Origin: Epiperipatus broadwayi | Lineage: Eukaryota > Onychophora > Udeonychophora > Euonychophora > Peripatidae | DNA length: 64,000 nucleotides | Reading direction: 5' to 3' | Assembly (NCBI GenBank): GCA_028023455.1 | Contig: JAQFVV010012513.1 | Span: forward strand, 2,728,001-2,792,000 | Shown: positions 1-9,470 of the stretch, in pieces | Position numbering within the stretch: position 1 is the stretch's first letter | Layout: each line of letters opens with the position of its first letter | Position numbers and translations under genes: made by a program | Notes under the pieces: model-generated | What the model was told of the DNA's origin: nothing | What the model saw: only the letters and a program-made list of their open reading frames with translations | Database searches by the model: none

Positions 1-204
1 TGTTTGTATAATAATTATTAAAAAATATATTTTAATGTTGACAGATATTTTTATTAGAAGTACGTTTGATTTTTACAAATAAAATTTAAGAAATTTGAAG
101 CGATACCATAAAAGAAACTACGATTATTACGTTCTACCAAATATTGTAATACAGAACTTTTACAATATTTAAAAAATCATTTTTAAATGGGGAAATGTGT
201 GTTA

Positions 205-343
205 AAAACAATGATTGCTGGTTTAGCATGAAATACGTATATTGGTGATTATTTATCTTTTCAACATATGTGTGTTCGAGTGTATCAGTGTTATGAGATA
301 GGGTGGAGAGTGGTAGGTCATGTGAAAGTCTGTGCTCATATAC
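205..343 (+). repeat. PLE-like terminal repeat copy, broken hammerhead, split by the LTR element
   Basis: This stretch matches 54,575-54,712 closely (shared blocks include GGTTTAGCATGAAATAC, ATTGGTGATTAT and GAGATAGGGTGGA). Its hammerhead-like core has lost bases where the other copy reads CTGATGA, but keeps a TGCT/AGCA stem, GAAA and the palindrome ATACGTAT. The LTR retrotransposon inserted near its end, so the repeat probably resumes at about 3,035. Confidence 0.6.
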
Positions 344-519
344 TGTCATGTTATGGCTAGTTCTATAATTACAGATTGATGCCTAATGGTGACAACTGAG
401 ATTTGCGAGCACGTGACATCGCTCTGATGTCAGAGAACGTGAGTCGTGAATAAAATTTGTTAGTTATCTAAACTCTGTGTGTATTAATTTAGTTAGATAT
501 TATGGCCAAGAACATAACA
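344..519 (+). repeat. 5' LTR (176 bp)
   Basis: Starts TGTCATG and ends AACATAACA. It contains an AATAAA at about 450 and differs from the 3' LTR at about 11 positions. Seven of these are CpG in the 3' LTR and TpG or CpA here. Confidence 0.95.
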
Positions 520-533
520 TGGTGTCAGGAGTG
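520..533 (+). other. Primer binding site, tRNA-Leu type
   Basis: TGGTGTCAGGAGTG directly abuts the LTR end. It is complementary to CCA plus the 3' acceptor and T-stem end of animal tRNA-Leu (known 3' end CACTCCTGACA-CCA), matching over 14 nt. Confidence 0.85.
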
Positions 534-654
534 AATCAATGAAATATTAGTAAAAAAAAAAATTTCTAAAGTATAAAACAGTGAGAATTTAAAGATTGAT
601 AAAAATAGTTTTTATAGCAATTTTTTTTCTCTCATATATTTGCCGATATACAAA

Positions 655-1140
655 ATGGCATCACAATTCCATCGTTTTTACAATATCGAACCGCTATCTA
701 TAGAAGGAAATATGTCAGTCAAATGGACTGATTGGAAAGAATTATTCCTAAATTTGCTAGAAGCAACAGAAAACGATATGAAATCTGATAAAGTAAAATT
801 AGGAATATTATGTCATCTCATTGGAAAAGAAGGGAGAGATGTAATAAAAACATTAGACCACACGAACGCAGAAGATAAAATAAAATTGCTACCCATCTTA
901 AACCAAATGGATAAGTATTTTAACACAATGAAAACAACATTATATGACAGAATAAAAGCATATACAATGGAACCACACAAGGGAGAATCGATTGATCACT
1001 TTCTTACTCGCTTAAAAGTAGTAGTTGAAAAAGCTGACTTCGGCGATCAAAAACAAAATATTCTCCATGATAGAATTATAATGGTACAAAAAGAAGAAGG
1101 ACTAAAAACAGATTATTTGAAAAAGGAAACATTACATTAG
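655..1140 (+). pseudogene. gag: Retrotransposon gag, N-terminal part
   Basis: The first ATG in frame is at 655 and gives about 161 residues. The pattern W-x2-W-x4-F-x2-L near residues 25-35, then VKLGILCHLIGKEGRD, is typical of the capsid region of insect and invertebrate Ty3/Gypsy Gag. The frame stops at 1,138-1,140, but the zinc-knuckle continuation lies in a different frame, which reads through about 1,131-1,190 and meets a TAA at 1,191. Gag is therefore interrupted by one frameshift and one stop. It would form the particle that packages element RNA. Confidence 0.85.
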
Positions 1141-1195
1141 AAAAAACACTGGAAATAATACATGGACATGAAACTAGAAGACTTAAAAATTAATT

Positions 1196-1799
1196 ACCGG
1201 GAAAGTCTAAGCTATGTATTAATGTAATAGCGAAAAATACAACAAACATACGCAATTGTCAAATGTGCAACCGTAATCATCCAAAATGTGAGTATCCCGC
1301 ATTTGGTAAAAAATGCTATAATTGTGGAAAGTTAAATCACTTTGCCAATAATTGCCATACGAGAAGCTATGACAATAAAATTTTAAAAACACAAAAATGC
1401 TCAAACATAAGGTATCATAAAAATATTAATAGAAGTGGACATTTTGTGAACGAAGTACATGATGCTACATCAGATTCATCATATACCAGTGATGTTGAAA
1501 ACACAGTTGAATACATCAGATATGTAGACTCAACTCATTCATGTAATGGCTGGTATGAACAGATTTTATTAGACAACAATAAAATAAAAATAAAAATAGA
1601 CACAGGAGCTGATGTAAACATTATGTCTAAAAAAGTGCTTAACACTATTCATCCACAACCAATAATATACAAAACAAAGAAGAAATTACACGCTTTTGGA
1701 GGATCATTTCTTACCCCAATAGGAAAAGCAAAACTACAATGCAAAATAAACAAAGACCAGCTTTATAATAATAAAAGAAGACGAACCAACACTTCTTAG
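1196..1799 (+). pseudogene. Gag zinc knuckle plus retropepsin
   Basis: Continues gag in another frame. A CysHis knuckle CYNCGKLNHFANNC (CX2CX4HX4C) is preceded by a second Cys/His-rich stretch (CQMCNRNHPKC) and the motif PAFGKKC, an arrangement usual in Ty3/Gypsy nucleocapsids. About 95 residues later comes the aspartic protease active site IDTGADVNIM, with a flap-like HAFGG further on. The frame breaks near 1,770-1,780. The next frame resumes with a piece that resembles the protease C-terminus (GRDCELLGLI). The initiator used is not evident; this part was probably made as a Gag-Pro fusion. Confidence 0.88.
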
Positions 1800-2112
1800 T
1801 GGCCGTGATTGTGAATTATTAGGTTTAATTAAACACAACAAAATTACAGTTCAAAAAGTAACTATGAAAAATAAAAGTAAAAATGATCAAAATATATCTA
1901 ACAATAAAGATAAAATAACAAAGAGTAGAAAAGATAATAAAAGTATTAAAACACAGGAAGTAAAAGAAAATGAAAACTTTAAGCCTATATATGAGACAAA
2001 CAAAGATGTTTTTTAAGATGTGGGTTGTTATGAAGGAGTAGATCCAACATTAATTCCACTAAGTATACATGAAAAATTATGTGAGGAATTAAAAAAAATT
2101 GGAAGATATTAG
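1780..2112 (+). pseudogene. Protease end and pol linker before the missing RT
   Basis: This frame opens with the protease C-terminal signature SGRDCELLGLI, followed by about 60 Lys/Asn-rich residues. It then reads KDVF, a stop codon (TAA, 2,014-2,016), and GCYEG...LIPLSIHEKLCEELKK. In Ty3/Gypsy pol the linker before RT has the pattern DVF-x-G-x-G-C followed by a VPxxL...L-x-x-EL block, so this looks like that linker with an internal deletion. It ends where RT should begin. An A-run at 2,091-2,098 separates it from the coiled-coil frame by a one-base shift, so the two could once have been one protein. Confidence 0.6.
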
Positions 2113-2833
2113 TTTACAACATGAAATATTAAAGAAATTGGGTGAAGAACAGTCCCATCAATTAATTGAAAAGGAGAGAGAAATACAGCAAAAAATTCAA
2201 TTAGCAAAGGAAGAGGAATGACATAAAATCACTAATATAGAAGCTGAAATGTTAGAATTAGAAAATAAAATTAAAGAGTTGGAAATATACAAAATTGATG
2301 AAAGTAATCAAAAGCAAGTAGATGTTAAAAAAACTGAAGATAATGCCAGGCTAGCAATTCACAATAAAGAATTACTTGATAAGGAATGTAATGTGCTAAG
2401 AATCAAAGTTCACAAACATCAATCTAGTGTAGAAGAATTAGAGGAAGAAAAAAGTTTGAATTCTGAATTATACCAGCAGATTCCACAGCTTAAAGACAAT
2501 CTTCACAGTTTAACAGTTGTTCATCAGGATTTGCGATTACAAAACAGCAAATTAAAATCTTCTATTGATTTATTAACAAATGAACTGAAAGTTGTCAAAG
2601 CTGATTTTATCAAAATGAACACAGCTGGAAGATTCACAAAAACTCCACAGTCACTAGAACCGGATGAGGAGACACAGTTGCCTGTAACTGAGAGAGAGAA
2701 ATCACCATCATCAACATCAAGTGATAATGGCACAGCAATAAGGAGAATACCAGTTGAACGTTCCGGGAAGAGAGAAAAATCAAACCGAAGAAGAAGACCT
2801 TCAGTACATTTAAAAGACTATGTTTGTAAATAA
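2093..2833 (+). pseudogene. Coiled-coil protein frame in place of RT-RNaseH-IN
   Basis: The longest uninterrupted part runs 2,249-2,833 (194 residues). The same frame is open upstream to about 2,093 apart from one TGA at 2,219-2,221, which could be a decayed CGA arginine codon. About the first 170 residues of the extended frame are rich in Glu, Lys, Leu and Ile with heptad spacing (LELENKIKELE, LKSSIDLLTNELKVVK), as in a long coiled coil. The last 60 or so are Ser/Pro/Arg-rich and end RRRRPSVHLKDYVCK, which resembles the extreme C-terminus of Gypsy integrases. I do not recognise the coiled coil; it may be a captured host sequence or an element-specific accessory protein. No signal peptide or membrane segment is visible. 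Confidence 0.7.
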
Positions 2834-2837
2834 AATT

Positions 2838-2852
2838 AAAAAAAAGAGAGAG
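2838..2852 (+). other. Polypurine tract
   Basis: A-rich then GAGAGAG purine run ending 1 nt before the 3' LTR, the usual plus-strand primer position. Confidence 0.85.
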
Positions 2853-2853
2853 T

Positions 2854-3029
2854 TGTCATGTTATGGCTAGTTCTATAATTACGGATTGACGCTTAGCGGT
2901 GACAACTGAGATTTGCGAGCGCGCGACATCGCTCTGATGTCAGAGAACGCGAGTGGTGAATAAAGTTTGTTAGTTATCTAAACTCTGTGTGTATTAATTT
3001 AGTTAGATATTACGGCCAAGAACATAACA
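2854..3029 (+). repeat. 3' LTR (176 bp)
   Basis: Same length and ends as the 5' LTR. It keeps about 11 CpG dinucleotides against about 5 in the 5' LTR. Confidence 0.95.
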
Positions 3030-3034
3030 TATAC

Positions 3035-4195
3035 CCTATAAATTACATATATAAACACAGGTATATAATAAGCCTGTGTGTTTCAGTTAATTATTTTTAG
3101 TGTTTTTATTTATTTTTTGCTATATATATGTGTGTGTGGGAAGGTAATTACATTTTGAAGTTTAAAGATGCAACTAATTCCAAAATGTTGTGACATTATG
3201 TTTGCTTTTGGTAGAATACTAAAATACTTCGTATAAAAATACTTAAGCCCAATTATAGAATTATCAAAAAAAAACGAAAATACTTTAAATGATTTATATT
3301 TGGGGTCATGAAAATTTTCTTTTCTCCCCGATTACGTACAAATACTTTTTACTTACAACAGCTTTTACTAAACAGTACATACTGCCTATTTTTTTAAATA
3401 ATTTGTTTTTCTTTTTACTTCTCAAAATAAAACAAATAAATCTTTGTACTTAAGTAGTTTAAATGAAAGATTATAAATGACAGATGTCAAAATTAAAGAA
3501 TTGTATTATAACCTAGTGAACTCACTGTAAGTTTTCAAATTTAAATTATTCCACATGAGTTACAGACTTAATATAAAGCTGATACTAATTACAATTATAT
3601 TTTAAAATAGTCTCTATTAATAGAACAAAATGAAGATAGCTTCTGACATATAAGAATTCACGGGGCATTGCAATGCGAATTTGGGGAAAGAATTGATTTA
3701 CTTGGAATTATTTTAAAAATTGATTTGCTAGAAAATTTATCTTAATTTTCGTTTTTGTTATGATAGACGTGATTTATTTGCAAAAAAAAATAATCAGGGG
3801 GGGTTATTGTTAATTAAATAATAATTCAATGGTTTATAGTCTGTGTCTTCATAAAAAGTTTGAGAACCGGAAGTGTTAGAAATAAAGTTGGGACCCGTGA
3901 ATCTAGAACTGAAGAATCTGTTATTATGCTACTGTGCCAAAGCATACAAAGCTATATATTGTTAAACTACCTACTCAATTTGTATAAAAAAGTTATAATG
4001 AAAAAAAGCTAAATTGGATAAAGAAGTGTGATTTTAAAATTGATGAATAAAAAAATATCACTAATCTTAGTTATACTATAATGTCAGGCTTATAATCAAA
4101 AACTAAACAAATATTTGCTTTGTAATTAAAGAAAAAAAAAGAGCAAATATAAAATCGCAAGGGAAATGAAAATTTAATTTGAAAAATTAATTTTA
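3035..4195. other. AT-rich, no gene seen
   Basis: No coding pattern or clear repeat structure was recognised on either strand, apart from the probable continuation of the interrupted repeat near 3,035-3,060. Confidence 0.6.
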
Positions 4196-4247
4196 TATAT
4201 AGAGCTAACAAAACAAACTCTTAATAAGCTTTGTAGAATATCTCCAC

Positions 4248-4285
4248 CCTCAGACCAGTTTCTGCTACTGGCATCCTCAGTAAAG
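4248..4285 (-). ncRNA. Hammerhead ribozyme candidate, core intact
   Basis: On the minus strand: stem I 5' strand CTTTA, core CTGAGGA (fits CUGANGA), stem II TGC-CAGTA-GCA, then GAAA, then CTGGTC and stem I 3' strand TGAGG. The A of GAAA with CTGGT makes the near-palindrome ACTGGT, which can pair only as a very short stem III or between two molecules. The cleavage triplet would be GUC, after position 4,253. Stem I has 5 pairs, two of them G-U. Every required core base is present. Activity is inferred, not shown. Confidence 0.5.
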
Positions 4286-4427
4286 TGCTAGGATATTCAA
4301 TCATTAAATTAAAAATACTAGGACAATCCCATCACTTTATCTAATGTATAACTATTAAATAGAAACTGAAATTTTTAGACATCCATATGTCCTAGTATTT
4401 TTAATCTAATGATTGTTTATCCTAGCA

Positions 4428-4465
4428 CCACACTGAGGATGCCAGTAACGGAAACCGGTCTGAGG
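4428..4465 (+). ncRNA. Hammerhead-like motif, decayed stem II
   Basis: Partner of the motif at 4,248. CTGAGGA, GAAA, the palindrome ACCGGT, GUC and TGAGG are present, but the stem II 3' strand reads ACG instead of GCA, and stem I (CCACA/TGAGG) has one mismatch. Confidence 0.4.
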
Positions 4466-4515
4466 TTGTTGGTATTCTACAAAGCTTGTTAAGAGTTTGT
4501 TTTACAAGCTCTATA

Positions 4516-5390
4516 TATAACGTTTATAAGCACAAGCTTATTAAATTAAGACATGTGACATCTAACTTGATTTTTTTGCAAAAAATAATTTATATAAACT
4601 TATCTAGATATTAGTTTATTTGAAATTATTACATGCTTATACAAAGTTATAAGACAGAGCATCTAATAGCAAAAACAAAGTATTCCTGCTAACTTGGATT
4701 ATTCCTTAACAAATAAAAATATATTGCCCGATTTTTAGTAATACTTATCCTGGATATATTGCAAGTGGCCAAGAAAAGTTTGCTGTTAATTGAAAGGAGA
4801 CCATTTGATTCCTTAAAGTATTAAAAAAATGAGCTAATATCTTCATATTAAATTCTTGCAATTACTGTTACTATATAGCTATTCATATAATAAAGAAATA
4901 TGGATCATCTACTCACCAATATGCATTAACCAGTATAGTCGGGTCCTAAATTCAAAATAAGTAATACCATGATCTTTCTTCTCAGCTGCTAGATAATTCT
5001 TAAATTTTGTTTTAGTTTCTTTTTAAGTCAGAATGAATCTGTGTATGAATACACTTTTATCATGATATATACAATCATATGATCCTTAATCTTCACAAAG
5101 CTATAAAAATGCTAGCCAAGTTATAGAATAGTCATGAAAGTGAGGGGAAGTTAAGAATCATTGATTGTGAATCCAGGCTGCCATTCTTTAATGATCTTTT
5201 AAAAGATTGCATGAATTAGAAGATGATCTAATATTCTAATATTAAATAGGACATTATTAGCCATTATAAAGTTAGAAGAAAGGTTGCAGAAATGATTTAT
5301 TCAACAATGGATATGTACTTTTTTAAAGTTCAACTATGTGTTAGAAAAATATTTGCAAAATATATATTTGTATTAATATAAATGCACACA
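4516..5390. other. AT-rich, no gene seen
   Basis: No coding pattern, RNA gene or clear repeat was recognised. Confidence 0.6.
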
Positions 5391-5909
5391 TATAAATTAA
5401 ATATATAAACTATAATATACACCCAATAGGCTGTTTACAAGATTGTGTGTAGTAACAATAATTGCCTGGTGGTATATTATGGTGAGACTAGGGCATTCAT
5501 CCACACAAGACTCGCACAACATGTATATGCATACAATAAGGCTCTGGCTGATCCATCCCATTCTTCTATTTTTGCAGAGCATGCAGCTTCTATGGGACAC
5601 CAGTGCAGGCCAGACAAGCCTCAAATGGTGTGCAGAGAGCAGCATGAGTTGCGAAGGAGAGTTAAAGAGGCATGTTATATCATCTTTGACATCCACGCCA
5701 TGAATAAAAAGGAAACATTTTATGCCATCTCCAGGAAGTGACAAATCTAGGTCAATGAAAATCTAATCCACCCTAATTTGCACATTTTATTCCAGCTATT
5801 TCTTGAAAATGGAGGCTTAGACCTTTGAAGGCATTTGAGTAAATTGATAAAATTTGTCATTTGTTGAAACGGTGATTATATAAATTATAGTTTATATATT
5901 TAATTTATA
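5391..5909 (+). mobile_element. Penelope-like element fragment between inverted repeats
   Basis: A GIY-YIG endonuclease remnant (5,440-5,741) lies between perfect 25-bp inverted repeats at 5,391-5,415 and 5,885-5,909 (outer bases TATAAATTAAATATA). The inverted repeats may be the remains of terminal repeats or of a former foldback. Confidence 0.7.
5440..5741 (+). pseudogene. PLE GIY-YIG endonuclease, C-terminal part
   Basis: Reads C-(S)-NNNCLVVYYGETRAFIHTRLAQHVY, then SIFAEHAASMGHQ and RRRVKEACYII...MNKKETFYAISRK. This matches the order of a PLE endonuclease: a Cys/Tyr-rich GIY-YIG start, YYGET with the catalytic Arg (TRLAQH), a conserved H, then the REA..I helix. The reverse transcriptase is absent, so this is a 5'-truncated copy. 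In PLEs this domain nicks the target DNA for reverse transcription. Confidence 0.75.
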
Positions 5910-6515
5910 CGTGTGTATTGATATGTACTTTATAACAGTAGTACAGATGGTGGTGGAACAAGTGATGTGGAGTTTATTACAAAACAAAGGGTGAAAACAA
6001 TATTGTAGAGATTGATACATAATCAGCCAGAGTGGCAACACTAATTATTCAACTTAATGGAATTATTTAAATGTGTATAATTCATCTGTATGTCTCAACA
6101 AAATCTCATTGAGATGAGAATATAAAGGAAATTTATATGATAAGATCAAACAAGTTTTTCAAATTGTCCATGTGAGACTTTGATCTGAGAAATGATAAAG
6201 TTGAAAAATGAATATGTTGGGGGATAATTTGGTTATGGTGGTAGAAATGGAAGAAAACACACAATTGTGAAGTTTGCAAAAAAAAGAAAAGAAATATATG
6301 TAATGAGTAATTCCTTTGAGAAAAGTGCTAAATAAATATGAAAAAAATGCAAATGAAGAAATATCAGAATTGGATTATATTTTGATTAATAGAAAATGTA
6401 TATTTCATGATTGTAATTTTTTTAATAGATTGAAGACAAAATATAATCACAGATTAGTGAGATGCAAGATAGATGTTAATGCAAAACTAGAGGGTTAAAA
6501 ACTATCAAGGAAGTC

Positions 6516-6957
6516 AATAATCACATGATCACCATTTCTTATGCTTGCTCGTAACTGTTACTAAAACAGACAAAATTCTTCATACTGTAGTGTCATTTAG
6601 TGCAAGCCAGAGTAATCAATGAATGCCAGAAGGCTTGTGTATAAAATTTTTATCTAGTGTCTACTCATCCAATATCCCCAGACTAGTTCCTAGATTGTGG
6701 CTTTTGTCAGTGAGGAACCTTGGATCTAAGAATACTGCACCTAGATCCCATTGCATCTAGATTCTAAAATCAAGGTGCAGTGCTATCAGATCCAAGGCTC
6801 CTCACTGATGAAAGCCACAAGCTAGGAACTAGTCTGGGGATATTGAATGAGTAGCACTAGATAGGGATTTTATGTACAAGCCTTCTGGCATCCATTGATT
6901 ACTCTGGCTTGTACTGAGTGGCATGACTGTATGGAGAGTTCTGCCTGTTTTAAAGCC
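6516..6957. mobile_element. Foldback retroposon inserted in the LINE
   Basis: Large imperfect palindrome with arms of about 180 bp (6,555-6,735 and 6,798-6,957) and a short spacer. The left end CAATAATCACATGATCACC is also found, inverted, at the end of the element at 37,473. Flanks share about 11 bp (AAGYCAATWAT), fitting a target duplication. Other members of the family lie at 31.8, 32.3-32.9, 37.2 and 42.9-43.4 kb. The arms carry hammerhead-like motifs. Confidence 0.7.
6800..6839 (+). ncRNA. Hammerhead-like motif, one core base changed
   Basis: CCTCA, CTGATGA, AAGC-CACAA-GCT-A, then GGAA where GAAA is expected, then the palindrome ACTAGT, a GUC site and TGGGG. CCTCA/TGGGG gives a 5-pair stem I. 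The family members together restore each element (the minus strand at 32,340 has CTGATGA and GAAA), so the ancestral motif looks complete while this copy is probably inactive. Confidence 0.4.
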
Positions 6958-7313
6958 AATTATGTTGACTGTTGATATTCCAAACCTTCAAAAACTTTTG
7001 ATGAATTTAAATTAGAACATGCAAATCATTTTAAAATGTTAAGAGATTTTGAAGATAATTTAAGATTTAAAATCCACAAAAAGGTAACTGATATGCTAAT
7101 AAGAATTTCAAGAATAATAACTTAAAATAAAGGAGCATATTGCCTAATTTTTTTTTTTTGGGATTAAAGACCTTGAGTCACAATATCTACTTATGTCAGT
7201 TCAGGTTAGACAAGATCTGGAACCTAAAAATGTATGTTTCCGATGTGATAAAATCAGATTGTAGTGCAACTGGTATATACAGATATGTGGCATAAAAAAA
7301 CCATTACAAATGA

Positions 7314-7595
7314 GATTGAGAATACTAGCACTACCCTATATATCACACATCAGAATCAGAATTGTAAAGATTTGCCCTGATAAATTCATTGTATCATTTA
7401 GAGTATCCATCAATTTAAATAGACTGATTAATAATACAAAGGATAAAATACACAACTTGCAACAGTCTAATGTTGAGTGAGCAATGGATTGAGGCTAAAC
7501 AGACTGCCTTATGGTGAAACAAATGTAAATCTGAGAACAATATTGAAACAACATAACTCAATGTACAAAAAGCCAAGACCCGATTCAGCAAATGT
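7314..7595 (+). pseudogene. PLE linker and GIY-YIG remnant
   Basis: Frames read LPYISHIRIRIVKICPD, then INLNRLINNTKDKI, then LPYGETNVNLRTILKQHN. These match, in order, the PLE block before the endonuclease (PYI, NRLINNTKD) and the YGET...TR motif; here the Arg-containing TR has become TI. There are several stops and shifts. Confidence 0.65.
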
Positions 7596-8789
7596 ATAAC
7601 ATTTTAATAAAATATTGTTGTCTATTTCCTAAACTAATTCGAATTCAGGATATGTTAAGTGTTTTATCATACTGTGTTGTGAGACAATCATATTTATAGG
7701 AATAGATTGTATTAATATCTCATAAAATAATCCTAACTTTAATTTTGAAGGATAGTGATTATTATAATAATAAAAGTTTAATGTCTTGTGAACATTCTTA
7801 TGTGGCTTATTTTACCTACCAATCAATTGTTTATTAACCTCATTTACAAATAAGGGAGATATTTTCACTCTTTTAAAAGTAAGCAAGTAAAATTCATTGC
7901 TTAGCTGACCTAACTAATAGTTTGGCCTTAAGATCTTTTTTCTGAATTCGATTTCAGGTTTTAACATCAAGAGGAAGATACTTCATCATCACAAAGAACA
8001 ATTAAAATCATTAGGTTACTTATTATGCAATAAATAACAATAAAAATTAATATTGACAAGTAGGAGTGATATATAAAATTCCTTACAGACTTGTATGTCT
8101 ACATAAGAGTGACTCCACTTAATTTTGAGGTCAAATATTAAGAAGTCATAAGCATTATTATTTGGCACTACCTATTTAATATAAGTTTAAAAACAATTAG
8201 CATTTGTACAGCCCAATCCTCACATAAATTATATTTAATTCCTTTCAATTTTTCACTAATCATAATATCAAATAAAACATTACCTTTTACTTGAATAATG
8301 AAATATCTGAGAAAATCTTGATTTACATTTGCAAAACATTATATTATGACTTAACCAATGAAGTAGAAAGTATATCAAATAATCCATTTGTTTTATGAAA
8401 ATATTCATTATGGAACAGCATAAATATATGCAATTACATTTAATATAATTATGAATCCAAGATAATCCATTTTAAAACTCAATAATAACTTGATAGTTCC
8501 TTATATCCTATATTTGCTTGGATGACTTATAATTTATAAGTAGTATTTATATAATTCTTTATGATCGATTATTCTTTTGAATATTATTCACATATTTTTG
8601 CATGAATAATCCTTAAATGCAATTATTTTATCATTGAACACACATTCATAGTTATCTTGTAAATAATGGTTTTTAATTCCTTTAGCAGAATTTATCATAT
8701 CCAAAGATCGTGGCATTCAACTCTTTATTAATTCCAAATATAAAGTTAATTCATTCATTTTTGGATCTTAAAATTCATTAATTTAATAA
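7596..8789. other. AT-rich, no gene seen
   Basis: No coding pattern or structured repeat was recognised. Confidence 0.6.
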
Positions 8790-8794
8790 TTATG

Positions 8795-9110
8795 ACTGAT
8801 CACTGATCATCATCAACCATTATCAATCCACTGCAGGATGAAGGTCTCTCCAAGTTCAATCCATCTTTTCCGATCTTTAGCTTCTCTTCTCCACATCACC
8901 CCTGCACACTTTCTTATTTCATCCATCCATCTTACATATGGTCTCTTTCTGGGTCTTTTACAATCTCTTGGAATCCAGTTTAAAATTTCAATTGTCCATC
9001 TATTATCATCTCTTCTAGCAATATGTCCAGCCCAACTCCAGTCTTTTAATTTTTTCAATGAGGTCAGTAACACCTGTTTGTTCACTTACCCATACATTGA
9101 TAAAGCAAAG
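8795..9110 (-). pseudogene. RTE/BovB-like LINE, 3' end of the pol frame
   Basis: On the minus strand 90 residues are open: LKDWSWAGHIARRDDNRW, then RPRKRPYVRWMDEIRK and DRKRWIELGETFILQW. This block (WAGH-x-AR, R-GRP-x-RW-D-I, QDR-W) is the conserved C-terminal tail seen after RT in RTE/BovB-like LINEs of many invertebrates. Just beyond the stop is a (GAT)n-like tail, the usual LINE 3' end. The copy is severely 5' truncated. The family name is from memory of this tail, not from a search. Confidence 0.75.
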
Positions 9111-9229
9111 ATTATTTCCTATTAGCAAGAACAATATTTTATTTTTAAAGCAAAATTCATTTCTGTAGTATCAAGTTTGTATGAAATATATTTGATTTTT
9201 TTAAAAAATACTATTATTTAAAATGTTTC

Positions 9230-9470
9230 TATTTATACCTTAATTAGCCTTTAAAGCACTGATTATTTTATTGGCTGACTGAGATAAAAGTCGAAACTTT
9301 TAATTGGTCAATTTAAAGTCAAGTGGCAATTCACAAACTCAAACATAAAAATATATTCATCTTTTAATATTATATTCACTTAGTTTTGTTTATAAAAAGC
9401 ATATTAATAATTTGTCAGGTTATAAGTTTTTTCAAAAATAAATTATTATATAAATATATAAATTTTCGCT
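9230..9470. repeat. Dispersed repeat X, copy 1
   Basis: Matches 28,180-28,400 in the same orientation: ATTGGCTGA, AAAACTTTTAATTGG, AGTTT-GTTT-TAAAAAG-ATATTA and TTTTCAAAAATAAA occur in the same order and at similar spacing. No coding or tRNA-like part was seen. Confidence 0.6.

Larger units (their letters stand above)
339..3034 (+). mobile_element. Non-autonomous Ty3/Gypsy-like LTR retrotransposon with a coiled-coil insert
   Basis: Two 176-bp LTRs (344-519 and 2,854-3,029), each starting TG and ending CA, are flanked by the 5-bp target duplication TATAC (339-343 and 3,030-3,034). A tRNA-Leu primer site follows the 5' LTR and a polypurine tract precedes the 3' LTR. The 2.3-kb interior holds gag, a zinc-knuckle plus retropepsin segment, a linker like the start of pol, then a coiled-coil frame whose last residues resemble a Gypsy integrase tail. 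RT, RNase H and integrase cores are absent, so the element would need enzymes from elsewhere. The LTRs differ at about 11 of 176 positions and the frames are broken, so this copy is old. Confidence 0.93.
4200..4515. repeat. Foldback repeat with inverted hammerhead-like arms
   Basis: Two arms in opposite orientation (about 4,205-4,315 and 4,395-4,515) share AGAGCTT/AAGCTTTGTAGAATA, CTCAGACC, GGCATCCTCAGT and TAGGAT blocks. Each arm carries one hammerhead-like motif: minus strand 4,248-4,285 and plus strand 4,428-4,465. Likely derived from PLE terminal repeats. Confidence 0.7.
6215..7130 (+). mobile_element. RTE/BovB-like LINE endonuclease fragment, split by an insertion
   Basis: 6,316-6,497 reads ISELDYILINRK...NHRLVRCKIDVNAKLE, the C-terminal end of an APE endonuclease (expected DYI then SDHR-L-V). 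Weaker endonuclease sequence extends upstream to about 6,215. The same LINE resumes at about 6,962 (IPNLQK then a frame resembling FEDNLRFKIHKKVTDM). The parallel copy at 26,487-26,970 is continuous here, which shows that 6,516-6,957 was inserted later. The frame has several stops and shifts; the copy is dead. Confidence 0.65.
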
